Below, in pieces: positions 18,903 to 27,783 of a stretch of 64,000 nucleotides of DNA (the stretch's first letter is position 1; every line of letters begins with the position of its first letter). Source of the DNA: Bin127 sp965203505. Lineage in GTDB: Bacteria; Chloroflexota; Dehalococcoidia; Lucifugimonadales; Lucifugimonadaceae. The stretch lies in assembly GCA_965203505.1 (NCBI GenBank), contig OZ241880.1, positions 1,488,001-1,552,000 of the forward strand, written 5' to 3'. The notes under the pieces were generated by a model. That model searched no databases and was not told where the DNA came from. It saw only the letters and a program-made list of their open reading frames with translations. The translations under genes and the position numbers were made by a program.

Positions 18903-19670
18903 TCAGCGATGCATCAGAATCTCGCCGCCATCGACTGTGATCACTTGTCCTCGGATCATCTCTGCATCAGTCGAACACAGCATGGCCACCACGCGTGCGA
19001 CATCTTCCGGCGTTACAGTGCGGCCGGCGGGCGTAGGGCGTAGGGCGACTTCGCGAATTCCCAATTCTTCGGGAAATGCGTCTAAAGCATCGGTCTCGAC
19101 GAAGCTAGCGGATACGGCGTTTACTGCGATGCCTTTAGGACCGAGGTCGATCGCCATATAGCGAGTTATTGCCTCGAGGGTCGCTTTAGACACGCCGACA
19201 GCGAAATATTGGGGCAGAACGCGATTCGACCCCGGGGAAGATATGTTGATAACCCTTGAACCGGCAGGCATGTGATCGGACGCGGTGGCTGCCAATCGCC
19301 ATGGTGCCTTCGCATTGATCGATTGCGTCCAATCCCAATGTTTCTCACTAAGCTCTTTCGACGAGCGCATCACGCCTGAAGCGGCGTTGTTGACCAAGAT
19401 GTCGATCTTGCCGAAGCGATCGACCGCGGCGTCGACAAGTCCTTCGATCGCAGCGTCATCAGCGACGTTGGCGCGATGCCGGACCACCTGGACTCCGAGG
19501 TCTGACAATTCGTTTTCAACACTTCGAGCGGCAGTGTGATTACGAAGGTAGTTAAAGCAAATATCGGCACCACGCGTTGCCAGTTCGAGGCAGATCGCGC
19601 GACCTATTCCTCTTGACCCGCCAGTTACCAATACGGCCTTGCCGTGAAGCGGTTTTTGTGCGGACATCAT
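18903..19670 (-). CDS. fabL: Enoyl-[acyl-carrier-protein] reductase, FabL (ENR III) type
   Basis: 255 residues, an SDR. The cofactor motif TGGSRGIGRA is near residue 16. Three features point to FabL rather than FabG: N-N-A-A-S-G-V-M-R, the block E-K-H-W-D-W-T-x-S-I-N-A-K-A, and a Tyr-x6-Lys active site (Y-F-A-V-G-V-S-K) instead of Tyr-x3-Lys. The C-terminus T-P-A-G-R and M-I-R-G-Q-V-I-T-V-D-G-G also fit. It would reduce trans-2-enoyl-ACP in the last step of each elongation round. It lies downstream of fabG, plsX and two hot-dog dehydratases in the same direction. Confidence 0.85.
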   Translation of the reverse strand: MMSAQKPLHGKAVLVTGGSRGIGRAICLELATRGADICFNYLRNHTAARSVENELSDLGVQVVRHRANVADDAAIEGLVDAAVDRFGKIDILVNNAASGVMRSSKELSEKHWDWTQSINAKAPWRLAATASDHMPAGSRVINISSPGSNRVLPQYFAVGVSKATLEAITRYMAIDLGPKGIAVNAVSASFVETDALDAFPEELGIREVALRPTPAGRTVTPEDVARVVAMLCSTDAEMIRGQVITVDGGEILMHR

Positions 19671-19754
19671 GGGATCGCGTCCGTGCCTATGCCAGGATTT
19701 TATGCCGAGGCTTTGAACCCGTCTCTGAGCGTGCCAGGCAAAGCGGCAGAAGCG

Positions 19755-20504
19755 CTAGATGGCGAGACCACCGTCGACTCGTATGACTTCGCCTGTGATG
19801 TACCGGGCCTCTTCTTTGGTTAGGAACGTCACCATTGGAACGATCTCTTCAACGTACCCGAATCGACCCATAGGGATCAAATCGAGCAGAAACTTTCGCG
19901 CTCGATCCGAAATAACTTCACTGGTGGCAGTTGCGACATAGCCAGGCGCTACAACGTTGACCGTAATGTTGCGTTTCGCCAACTCTTTCGCCACAGAATA
20001 AGTGAAACCGTGGATCGCCGCTTTCGACGCGGAGTAGTTGGACTGGCCGAGGTTCCCACGCAATCCGACGATCGATGAAATGTTGATTATCCTTCCCCAG
20101 CGGTTCCGGATCATGCCTGGAACGACCAGACGGGTGCAGTGAATAGTGCCCCATAAATTGGTGTTGATGGTGTGCTCGATCTGTTCGTCTTTCATACGAA
20201 GCAAAAGGTTGTCGGATATGACGCCGGCGTTGTTGATCAGGATGTCTACCGGGCCGTGAACTTCAACCGCCCCGTTCACGATCTGTTCGCAGCCTTCTTT
20301 GGTCGAAACGTTGCCGCCGACCGCTGCCGCCGTACCGCCCGCGGCGCGTATTTCTTCGACGACTTTCAATGCTTCGTCTTCGTGAGTGTTGTAGTTGACC
20401 GCGACTGCATGGCCCATCGAGGCCAAACTGATAGCGATCCCGCGACCGATTCCTCGAGAGGCACCGGTAACGAGGGCAGTGCGTGGTTGATCAGTCAGGT
20501 CCAA
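19755..20504 (-). CDS. fabG: 3-oxoacyl-[acyl-carrier-protein] reductase FabG
   Basis: 249 residues. TGASRGIGRG cofactor motif near the N-terminus, N-N-A-G-V, the catalytic Ser in N-I-S-S-I-V and the YSASK motif, plus I-T-V-N-V-V-A-P-G-Y. NADPH-dependent reduction of 3-oxoacyl-ACP is the expected reaction. The context of plsX, two dehydratase-type hot-dog genes and fabL makes the fatty acid assignment stronger than for the isolated SDR at 9414. Confidence 0.92.
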   Translation of the reverse strand: MDLTDQPRTALVTGASRGIGRGIAISLASMGHAVAVNYNTHEDEALKVVEEIRAAGGTAAAVGGNVSTKEGCEQIVNGAVEVHGPVDILINNAGVISDNLLLRMKDEQIEHTINTNLWGTIHCTRLVVPGMIRNRWGRIINISSIVGLRGNLGQSNYSASKAAIHGFTYSVAKELAKRNITVNVVAPGYVATATSEVISDRARKFLLDLIPMGRFGYVEEIVPMVTFLTKEEARYITGEVIRVDGGLAI

Positions 20505-20546
20505 GGTTCGATTTAGCCGCTGTCCGCCCGGTTGGCTCTAGGAAGC

Positions 20547-21566
20547 CTAGACATGGAAAGCTGCCAACTCCTTCTGCTGAGCTGCCACGAAATTGTGATC
20601 GAATACATGCTTGGCGGTCCTGATAGCCGTCGCGATACCCGACGCCTCTGCAGCACCATGACCTACTACAGCTATGCCGTTAACGCCCAACAAAGGCCCA
20701 CCACCGAAGGTAGCCAGTTGGTTCGTCATGGAAAACACCTCGTCGGCAAGTTCTGTGTTTCCGCTCTTTTCCCTGACGTGTTCAGAAATCGCCTTGCCGA
20801 GACCTTCGGTAAGTTTCAACACTACGTTGCCGACGAAGCCATCGCAGAGCACAACCTCGGCCTTGCCGTGCGGGAGATCGTACGGTTCCAACATGCCGAT
20901 GAAGTTGAGAGGCGAGTTCTTCAAGAGTTCGGTCGTTCCCTTGACCAGCTCGTTGCCCTTAGTTTCTTCGGATCCGACATTCAGCAGGGCGATGCGCGGA
21001 TTTTCCTGTCCGTAGACGATCCTCGACATCACGCTACCCAGGGTTCCAAAATCCGCAAGCTGCTGTGGCCTTATGTCAATGTTCGCGCCGAGGTCTATGA
21101 TCACGGTGTTCGGTGAATAACCGATGATCGGGCCGCCTAGGCAACCGCGGGCGATGCCGGACATGGTCCCATAAGTGACGGTCGCGGCTGCGATTGATGC
21201 ACCGGTTGAGCCCATGCTGACGAAGCCGTGGGCCTTGCCCATTTTCACCAATCCGGAACACACGAATATCGAAGCTCGCGGTTTCGATCGGAATACCATC
21301 GCCGGGTTGTCAGTTTCCTCGACAACACCCTCCGATGGGACAACTTGCAACAGCGGGTGCTTCTCTACGCCATGTTCCGCCAGTACGCTCGTAACAGCTT
21401 CGGGGTCTCCAACCAGTGCGATTGCCACTTCGCCTTTGGCGACCGCTTCAATCGCAGCAGGAACCGTCGCCTCAGGGCCGTGGTCTCCGCCCATAGCATC
21501 GAGCGCCACCACCATACCGGGTCTTGTACTGGTTGCCATACCGATACACATGAAAACGCCGCGCAA
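20547..21566 (-). CDS. plsX: Phosphate acyltransferase PlsX
   Basis: 339 residues. The PlsX N-terminal motif V-A-L-D-A-M-G-G-D-H-G-P is clear, as are G-S-T-G-A, D-x-G-A-N-I-D, N-V-G-x-E-x-x-K-G and C-D-G-F-V-G-N. It converts acyl-ACP to acyl-phosphate, the first step of glycerolipid synthesis through PlsY. Several in-frame starts exist at the N-terminus (21566 and internal Met codons); the domain itself begins about 17 residues in, so a shorter start is possible. Confidence 0.95.
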   Translation of the reverse strand: MRGVFMCIGMATSTRPGMVVALDAMGGDHGPEATVPAAIEAVAKGEVAIALVGDPEAVTSVLAEHGVEKHPLLQVVPSEGVVEETDNPAMVFRSKPRASIFVCSGLVKMGKAHGFVSMGSTGASIAAATVTYGTMSGIARGCLGGPIIGYSPNTVIIDLGANIDIRPQQLADFGTLGSVMSRIVYGQENPRIALLNVGSEETKGNELVKGTTELLKNSPLNFIGMLEPYDLPHGKAEVVLCDGFVGNVVLKLTEGLGKAISEHVREKSGNTELADEVFSMTNQLATFGGGPLLGVNGIAVVGHGAAEASGIATAIRTAKHVFDHNFVAAQQKELAAFHV

Positions 21567-21628
21567 ACGTGATTCGCGGCGCTCACACTAGTATATCCGT
21601 ATCGTACCGATTACCCTGTGGATAAGAC

Positions 21629-22048
21629 TTACGCGAGCGGGATCGAAGCGGTGCCGGACAACGCCTTTTCGCCATCGGGGCGTGTCACCGTTACGTCGCA
21701 CTCGGCGAACTCACGACCATCGATAGTTCGAATGCGTTTGACTGATCCACCCACGACAACCACCTCACCGGGTATTACAGGTGACGTGAATCGAGTTTTT
21801 ACGGTAGCCCCACGGTGCCAAGTAGCAGGGTAGTTGGTTGAAACCAGTTCCCAGACAAAAGCCAAGCTGAGCATGCCATGGGCGATGCGTTGGCCAAATC
21901 GCGTCGTTGAAGCGAATTCTTCGTCAAGATGGATCGGGTTATGATCGCCTGATGCGTGGGCATATGCCGTCACCCGATCTTGCGTCACCATTCGCCGAAA
22001 TCCGGACAGCGCTTCCCCAACATTGAGTGGTGGGTTCAATTCAATCAT
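21629..22048 (-). CDS. MaoC-like (R)-specific dehydratase
   Basis: 139 residues, single hot-dog domain. The hydratase-2 motif is present: Y-A-H-A-S-G-D-H-N-P-I-H-L-D, carrying the catalytic Asp and His, followed by G-x-x-I-A-H-G-M-L. It dehydrates (R)-3-hydroxyacyl thioesters. It sits immediately downstream of a second hot-dog protein that lacks this motif, as in HadA-HadB dehydratases of mycobacteria, so it may be the catalytic half of a heterodimer serving the fab cluster. Confidence 0.88.
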   Translation of the reverse strand: MIELNPPLNVGEALSGFRRMVTQDRVTAYAHASGDHNPIHLDEEFASTTRFGQRIAHGMLSLAFVWELVSTNYPATWHRGATVKTRFTSPVIPGEVVVVGGSVKRIRTIDGREFAECDVTVTRPDGEKALSGTASIPLA

Positions 22049-22066
22049 CCTCCCTCGTATCTCCGC

Positions 22067-22885
22067 TCACGGCATCATGATGATAGTCGAACTCGACACG
22101 GCGACGCGGTCGCCGCCTTCGTCAGTAAAAGCGGTCTCGAATACCGCCCAGATACTGCCCCGCCGGTTCGAGCAGCTTTTCAACGTGGCGTTCGCGATTA
22201 TCAAATCGCCCGGCCATACCCGCTTTTGCACAGTCGTTTGCTGTCCAGCATGAATCGTCTCAATCCGGTTCTCAACAATCCCTATCTCTTCGATCAACCT
22301 GCTGAGCACGAACGCGTCGAGGTGTAACGGGTGAACGTACTCGCCAAACACATCCGCCCTATCATCATCACCCGTCGCATCAATGTAGGCCTGCGATTCA
22401 GACTGTGACAGGTCGATGACGTACGGGCCGAACCCCAAGCCAGACTCCAAATCACTAAGTTCCATCGGCCTTCCCTCGCTCCCTGCACCCCTCGCGCTGC
22501 GTTGCATATCGATCGCCTCATTCACCAGATGATTGGCTAAATCGAACGACGCCGGATTGCTGAAATCCAAATCCGAAATCGCCAATACTCGATACAGCAG
22601 GCCAGTTGAAGCCAACACCTCAACCGCCTCTCCCGACGGCGGAACCTCTACTCCTAAAGCCACCGCCATCGCCGATGCTGCGTTGATGCCTGAACTGTCC
22701 AACGCCACGCCAGTCAGCACATCATCCCGATACAGAAGCAAGACCGCTTCTTCGGTCTGTTCGAACTTCACGCGAAGATGTGCTCGCGGCATCTCAAGCA
22801 GCTTGTACGCTGCTTCCATCGCTTTGGAACGTTCTTCGCTATCCATTTGCGACTCCGCGGGGACTTCGAACCTTGGGAATAACAC
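22067..22885 (-). CDS. Two-part protein: unknown N-terminal domain plus degenerate MaoC-like hot-dog domain
   Basis: 272 residues from GTG 22885, directly after the cysC stop; an internal ATG at 22846 is an alternative start. Residues ~1-150 are unfamiliar to me. Residues ~160-272 look like a hot-dog dehydratase fold (I-D-A-T-G-D-D, then Y-V-H-P-L-H-L-D-A-F, W-P-G-D-L-I, and an A-V-F-E-T-A-F-T strand), but the D-H-N-P-I-H catalytic motif is missing. The arrangement next to an intact MaoC-like gene suggests a non-catalytic HadA-like partner. The N-terminal half has no obvious function. Confidence 0.7.
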   Translation of the reverse strand: MLFPRFEVPAESQMDSEERSKAMEAAYKLLEMPRAHLRVKFEQTEEAVLLLYRDDVLTGVALDSSGINAASAMAVALGVEVPPSGEAVEVLASTGLLYRVLAISDLDFSNPASFDLANHLVNEAIDMQRSARGAGSEGRPMELSDLESGLGFGPYVIDLSQSESQAYIDATGDDDRADVFGEYVHPLHLDAFVLSRLIEEIGIVENRIETIHAGQQTTVQKRVWPGDLIIANATLKSCSNRRGSIWAVFETAFTDEGGDRVAVSSSTIIMMP

Positions 22886-23419
22886 CTACGGCGAAATCAG
22901 ACCCAACTCCGTCAGCTTGTTCCACACCTTCTCTGCACTCTCTTCGGGTGCCTCAAGATCTGATCGGAAAATTATCTCCGGTTCCGTTGGAGGTTCATAC
23001 GGATCGGAAACACCAGTGAAGTTCTCGATCCGACCTTCAAGAGCCATCTTGTAAAGGCCCTTGACATCCCGTTCGATCAACGCATCCAATTCACACGAAG
23101 CGAAAACTTCGACGAAGTTCTCATGCTGAGCTCGAACCTCATCCCGAATCGCCTTGTAAGGCGAAATCGCAGCAACGATACAGATCACGCCATTGCGCGC
23201 CAATAATTCACTGACGAATCCGATCCTGCGGATGTTCGTGTCTCGATCCTCTTTCGAGAAACCTAGCCCGACGCTAAGATTCGTCCTGACAACGTCACCA
23301 TCCAATATTTCCGCCTTGGCACCGTTTGCGCGCAGGCGCTCCAAGATCATGTCGCCAATCGTGGTCTTGCCCGCGCCGGATAGTCCGGTGAACCAGAGTG
23401 TGAAGCCCTTGTGTTGCAT
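22886..23419 (-). CDS. cysC: Adenylyl-sulfate kinase CysC
   Basis: 177 residues, standard CysC length. P-loop GLSGAGKTT at residues 12-20, then the substrate motifs D-G-D-V-V-R-T-N-L, F-S-K-E-D-R-D-T-N-I-R-R-I-G-F and I-S-P-Y-K-A. It phosphorylates adenosine 5'-phosphosulfate to PAPS for sulfate assimilation or sulfation. No cysD/cysN or reductase gene is in the window, so its pathway partner is elsewhere. It is the first gene of a minus-strand block leading into the lipid genes. Confidence 0.95.
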   Translation of the reverse strand: MQHKGFTLWFTGLSGAGKTTIGDMILERLRANGAKAEILDGDVVRTNLSVGLGFSKEDRDTNIRRIGFVSELLARNGVICIVAAISPYKAIRDEVRAQHENFVEVFASCELDALIERDVKGLYKMALEGRIENFTGVSDPYEPPTEPEIIFRSDLEAPEESAEKVWNKLTELGLISP

Positions 23420-23459
23420 GTATCACCCGTTCGAATCTTGAGAAATCAACCTTTAGATT

Positions 23460-24038
23460 CTAATTCCCACCAATTCCGATAGCCGCGTCGCTCATCTGCG
23501 TCAAAACCTCGTCAAGAGACTGGGAAGTATTCGGTCCGTTGATCTTACGTACGATCTCACCCTCCCGATTGACAAAGAATTTCTCAGGAATGCCACGGAC
23601 GCCAAACTCCACCGCGATGCTTCCGTCTTCGTCGATGGCATTCGGATACGAGATATCGTGAAGCTCGACGAAATCTAAGACATCGTCTTCGTTGTCCCAG
23701 ATCGAAACACCTACGAATTCGACCCCGAGTTTCGACCAACGTTCATAGGCTTCCGCGAGGATCGGCGCTTCGGCACGGCATGGCGGACACCAAGAAGACC
23801 AAAAGTCGACCATCACGATCGATCCTCGAAGATCGCTTAATTTGAGTTCGCGACCGTCCAGAGTGATGACATGGAAATCCGCGTTGGCGTCAGTCGTAAC
23901 GTCGACTTCCCCCAACGTGTCATTGACACCGGGCCGACCCCCATCCCGGCTCGATTGCAACATTCCAATGATCAGTACCACCAAGAACACCAACAGCGGC
24001 AACCCAACGGCCAAAATCGGTATCTTACGGCTCGACAA
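23460..24038 (-). CDS. Membrane-anchored thioredoxin-like protein, TlpA/ResA/CcmG type
   Basis: 192 residues. One N-terminal membrane helix (about residues 7-27) anchors a thioredoxin domain facing outside. The active site is W-C-P-P-C at residues 83-87, with the F-W-S-S-W lead-in of TlpA-like proteins and a typical cis-Pro in G-I-P-E-K-F. In this setting, downstream of ccmF and ccmH, it should keep the haem-binding cysteines of apocytochromes reduced. Confidence 0.9.
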   Translation of the reverse strand: MSSRKIPILAVGLPLLVFLVVLIIGMLQSSRDGGRPGVNDTLGEVDVTTDANADFHVITLDGRELKLSDLRGSIVMVDFWSSWCPPCRAEAPILAEAYERWSKLGVEFVGVSIWDNEDDVLDFVELHDISYPNAIDEDGSIAVEFGVRGIPEKFFVNREGEIVRKINGPNTSQSLDEVLTQMSDAAIGIGGN

Positions 24039-24046
24039 CGGGCAAC

Positions 24047-25288
24047 CTACGATTCATCATCGATGCTGATGGCTTGGCGGACGAGCCTTTGACGGCGCAA
24101 AAGATACTCGTCCTCAGGAATTTTCCCCAATTCCCGCAACTCATCCAACTCGGCGATAGCTCCGACAATCGCTGATCTGTTCGGATCCGCATCGATATTC
24201 AAGTCCGTGGCATCCGCGGTTGTAACGGGGCGATGTCGTCGGGCAATGAGTATGACGTAAGCCATTGCTGCTACCAATGCCAAACCTACGCTAACCACAA
24301 TCGCAATCCTGAACTGGACGCTGCCCACGAAGTCGGAGATTTGGGACCCTAAATCTGGACTGGGCAAGCCGGAGATTACCAGTCCGATTTCTGCTCGACG
24401 CTCGTAGTTCGAACCGTCGTACTGAACATATTCCGAGTCGCCGATGGTCACCGTCTGCGACCTAGTCAATCCCAATCCCGAAACTGCACCTGCACCCACT
24501 GGTAACAGGATCGAGACAGATTCTGCGCCGAAGGGCAATCGCATCGGATGCGTCAATTCGGCTCCTTCGAACGGAACGCTGTAGCTGATCACCATGCTGT
24601 ACTCCCCGGGAGGCACAGGATTGGAGATGGCGAAACCGGTGTTGATCTCCATCACGTTGCCGCTCGGAAGATCAGACTCGACGGTGAGTTCTTGGTAACC
24701 GACCGGAAGGTTGAATCTGAGGAGATTAAACCCTGTTAGATCAGGGTCGGTAAGATCTGCGAGGTAAACCTCATCGCCGGAATTCACAAGATTGACAGCC
24801 GCCAGCACCCCGATGATACCGTTCGCGGCATCCACCACCGGAATGACCATCGAATAGGACGTTACCGAGATTTCATCCAACGACGCGGTTCGGTCATAAA
24901 CGGTCAAAGTCACCTCTTCGTCTGCATCTTCGGCCAACACGTCGACATAAGGGGTGTAGATACCGTCGTCGGCGACAACGCGGTAGAACTGCAAGTCAGA
25001 AATCGCCGGGACCTCAAGTTCAAAAGATCCATCAGCCTTGGTAACTGACTCGACTCTCTCGACAATCGCCTCAGCACCTTCGTCGATTACGAGCACAAAA
25101 ACCGTCAGGTCCGCTGGCGATTCCCCACCCGCCGTTCCGTTGGTGACCTTTCCCGATATAGTCTTCGTTGTTCCTTGGTCTTGAGCTGCCGCGAACTTCC
25201 AATGAGCGGCTATAGAGGTCGTCGCGATGGACGTTATTGCGACGAACAGCAAGAGTTTAAAAACTGCGATTTGCGCCGAATCATGCAT
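24047..25288 (-). CDS. Exported membrane-anchored protein of unknown function in the cytochrome c maturation cluster
   Basis: ATG 25288 gives 413 residues; its first 8 bp overlap the end of the upstream gene. An N-terminal signal-like helix (A-V-F-K-L-L-L-F-V-A) is followed by an extracellular region with a carboxypeptidase-regulatory-like beta domain (I-S-G-K-V-T-N-G-T then an F-E-L-E-V-P strand). One membrane helix (V-V-S-V-G-L-A-L-V-A) near residue 340 precedes a cytoplasmic tail ending in a helical L-D-E-L-R-E-L-G-K-I-P-E-D-E-Y motif like a SHOCT/CcmI-type short helix. Its job is unknown; position suggests help in cytochrome assembly. Confidence 0.6.
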   Translation of the reverse strand: MHDSAQIAVFKLLLFVAITSIATTSIAAHWKFAAAQDQGTTKTISGKVTNGTAGGESPADLTVFVLVIDEGAEAIVERVESVTKADGSFELEVPAISDLQFYRVVADDGIYTPYVDVLAEDADEEVTLTVYDRTASLDEISVTSYSMVIPVVDAANGIIGVLAAVNLVNSGDEVYLADLTDPDLTGFNLLRFNLPVGYQELTVESDLPSGNVMEINTGFAISNPVPPGEYSMVISYSVPFEGAELTHPMRLPFGAESVSILLPVGAGAVSGLGLTRSQTVTIGDSEYVQYDGSNYERRAEIGLVISGLPSPDLGSQISDFVGSVQFRIAIVVSVGLALVAAMAYVILIARRHRPVTTADATDLNIDADPNRSAIVGAIAELDELRELGKIPEDEYLLRRQRLVRQAISIDDES

Positions 25289-25655
25289 TTTCTGCGTCGT
25301 CTTGCACTTCGTCGTTAGCGCGCAGATTCCTGACTCGTTGAACCTCGGATTCAAGCGCGAGTTCCGCTTCCAATAGGTGTTGTCGATGTTCCGACCTTTC
25401 ACGCAATAGACGGGCCGCTTCAAGTCGCAACTCGTCGATCTGTTCCTCGTACTCTTCGAGAGTGATGTTTCCCGCTTCAAACTCGTTTCGCAACGTGACG
25501 GGTTCACCGTATAGGAGGTGGCGCAACGTTTCGGCAGACGCAACCCTGTCCACCCGATCTATTCCAGTCGGATCCTGTCTGTTTCGCCTGACGAACGGGA
25601 ATATCAACACGATGAGAATCACCGCAGCCAACGCTATGCCTATGAGTGCTGACAC
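25281..25655 (-). CDS. Small membrane protein with coiled coil, CcmI-like
   Basis: 124 residues. A single N-terminal helix (I-A-L-A-A-V-I-L-I-V-L-I-F) then a mostly helical charged tail rich in E, R and L that should form a coiled coil. The segment L-E-E-Y-E-E-Q-I-D-E-L-R-L-E-A resembles the cytoplasmic linker of CcmI, the apocytochrome chaperone, but no TPR region follows. It lies just downstream of ccmF. The assignment is by position and shape. Confidence 0.55.
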   Translation of the reverse strand: MSALIGIALAAVILIVLIFPFVRRNRQDPTGIDRVDRVASAETLRHLLYGEPVTLRNEFEAGNITLEEYEEQIDELRLEAARLLRERSEHRQHLLEAELALESEVQRVRNLRANDEVQDDAENA

Positions 25656-25668
25656 CGTCTGCTTCGCC

Positions 25669-27783
25669 CTAAGAATTGATCGTTACCGGATCAGCTTTAA
25701 CCGCACGCCGCTCCGTCGCCAACTGGCTCCTCGCCGCACGCTCAAGCGACCGGTGAGGCCACAACGCGATCGCGGTGCCCAAAAGGAAGATGGGTCCTGC
25801 AATCCACAACCACATCGCGAGAGGATTGATGCTGACCGCCAACGAAACTCTTTCTTCGTTGTGTTTTTCATCCCTCTCCAGAAAATCCCTAGGAATTACG
25901 TATAGATCCTCAACCACGCTCGACCTAATACCTGATCGCACAGAGACTTGGTTGAAGTTACGGAAAAACTCGTGACTGGGTTCCAACCGGCCTACCAACT
26001 CATCACCGGGCCTCGCGTTTGTGACAACGGTGAAACCTGATTTACCAGCAGCATCAGCTTGGCTGAACTCTGACTCATACTGTGATGGATCGATCTTGTA
26101 GACATCGATCTGCGCCCACTGCGCGAGGCGATCTGGCCGGTCATCCATGCGCCGATCCACATATTCGATCCGGTAGTTGTCAAGTACTAGGCTCTCTCCG
26201 AATGAGATTGCCGCATCATAACGCTGATCGAAAAACTGGGTCCCAATCACGCCGATACCGACTGACAGGACGGCGAGATGCACGACATATCCACCATGTC
26301 GGGGCCGGTTGCCTTTGATCAGTCGCCACAAAGCGATTGCCGGATTTTCGCCCAAATTCTTCGCACGGGCCCTCGCTCCCATCCACCACTCTTCGAACAC
26401 CGCGAACGCGGCGAACACAACTGCGGCAAACCCGAGAACAGCCCAAAATTCCCAAATGCCGACAGCAACTAGGCCAATCACAGTGCCAGAAGCCGCGGCC
26501 AACGGCACGACCAACCAACGTCTCAACGATCTTGTTGTGCTCCTGCGCCAAGGCAAAAGCGGTCCCACGCCCATGACGATCACTAACAACAGCAACACTG
26601 GACCATTCACGCGATTGAAGTAAGGCGCTGCCACGCTGACATCAACATCTCTTGCCAAGTTCGAAAAGACCGGGTATATCACTCCCCAAAGCGTGATCGA
26701 AGTCACGACGAGCAACAGGAAGTTGTTGACTAGAAATGACGCCTCGCGTGACATGAACGATTCGATGGCTCGTTCACTTCTCAACCTCGGGTACCGCCAA
26801 ATGAAAACTCCGAATGCGAAAAGCACGCTCAGAGCCATGAAACCCAAGAAAAGCATACCCAGCGACGATTCGGCGAACGAGTGAACGGAGACGACACTAC
26901 CCCCACGGTTGATGGACATCCCAAGCTGAGCAAGAACAAACGCGATGTTGATCAGAACAATGTTCCACATCCTGAACATGCCCCGCCTACGTTGGACCAT
27001 GATCGAATGGATAAAAGCCGTCAACACCAACCAAGGCATGAGCGCCACATCTTCGATCGGGTCCCAGCTCCAATAGCCGCCCCAACCGAGGATCGTGTAC
27101 GCCCACCAAGCCCCCAGCAACATGCCAACGCCCAAGACACCCCACATCACTATGGCGAATACCCGCGCAATATCAACCCAATCATCCCCGTATTCGCCGG
27201 ATATCAACGCTCCGGAAGCAAACGCGAACGGGATCGTTATCCCAACCAGCCCCGCCATGATCAGTGGTGGGTGACTGTACATCCCCGGATGCAATAGCAG
27301 CGGATTTATACCACGCCCATCAGGTGGCACGATCGCTGAAGTCTCGAACGGGTTGGCGAGTGTGGCCATAGTTCCAAAGAAGAAAGCTAGGACGACGCCC
27401 AAAATCGCGATGGTGTAGGGCATCGCCGCCGAAAAACGCCGCGGTGCGAACAACACGCTGATAGCGGACATCAACGCCAACGCCAACGTGATGTAAAGGA
27501 GCGAACCTTCATTGGCAGCGTAAAACGCCACCAGTGTGTACCCGCGTCCCATAACCAAGTTCGAATTGTTCGCGACGTACTTGATGCTGAAATCGTTGGT
27601 GAGAAAAGCGATTATCAACGCTGCCGCAGCAACGAACGCGACGAGAAGCGACATATAGATCGCTCGACGACCGCTGACAACGAGTTCGGGTATTGCCGCT
27701 TTGGCGCCGATGATCGAGGCAACAGCCGCGTAGATTGATACCGCGAAACCGAGCCAGATCGCAGTTGTGCCGACCTGATCCAC
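25669..27783 (-). CDS. ccmF: Cytochrome c haem lyase subunit CcmF (CcsA/CcmF family)
   Basis: 704 residues, polytopic (about 14-15 membrane spans). The WWD haem-handling motif is present as W-G-G-Y-W-S-W-D-P-I-E-D at about residue 240, with conserved histidines around G-M-Y-S-H-P-P-L and I-H-S-I-M-V. The C-terminal periplasmic loop before the last span (L-V-L-D-N-Y-R-I-E-Y) matches CcmF. It ligates haem to CxxCH motifs outside the membrane. Start overlaps the ccmH stop by 1 bp. Confidence 0.93.
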   Translation of the reverse strand: MDQVGTTAIWLGFAVSIYAAVASIIGAKAAIPELVVSGRRAIYMSLLVAFVAAAALIIAFLTNDFSIKYVANNSNLVMGRGYTLVAFYAANEGSLLYITLALALMSAISVLFAPRRFSAAMPYTIAILGVVLAFFFGTMATLANPFETSAIVPPDGRGINPLLLHPGMYSHPPLIMAGLVGITIPFAFASGALISGEYGDDWVDIARVFAIVMWGVLGVGMLLGAWWAYTILGWGGYWSWDPIEDVALMPWLVLTAFIHSIMVQRRRGMFRMWNIVLINIAFVLAQLGMSINRGGSVVSVHSFAESSLGMLFLGFMALSVLFAFGVFIWRYPRLRSERAIESFMSREASFLVNNFLLLVVTSITLWGVIYPVFSNLARDVDVSVAAPYFNRVNGPVLLLLVIVMGVGPLLPWRRSTTRSLRRWLVVPLAAASGTVIGLVAVGIWEFWAVLGFAAVVFAAFAVFEEWWMGARARAKNLGENPAIALWRLIKGNRPRHGGYVVHLAVLSVGIGVIGTQFFDQRYDAAISFGESLVLDNYRIEYVDRRMDDRPDRLAQWAQIDVYKIDPSQYESEFSQADAAGKSGFTVVTNARPGDELVGRLEPSHEFFRNFNQVSVRSGIRSSVVEDLYVIPRDFLERDEKHNEERVSLAVSINPLAMWLWIAGPIFLLGTAIALWPHRSLERAARSQLATERRAVKADPVTINS

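Noticed and set aside
25289..25543. N-terminal extension of the exported protein at 24047-25288
   Set aside because: It lies entirely over the preceding small membrane-protein gene in another frame; the signal peptide starts at 25288.
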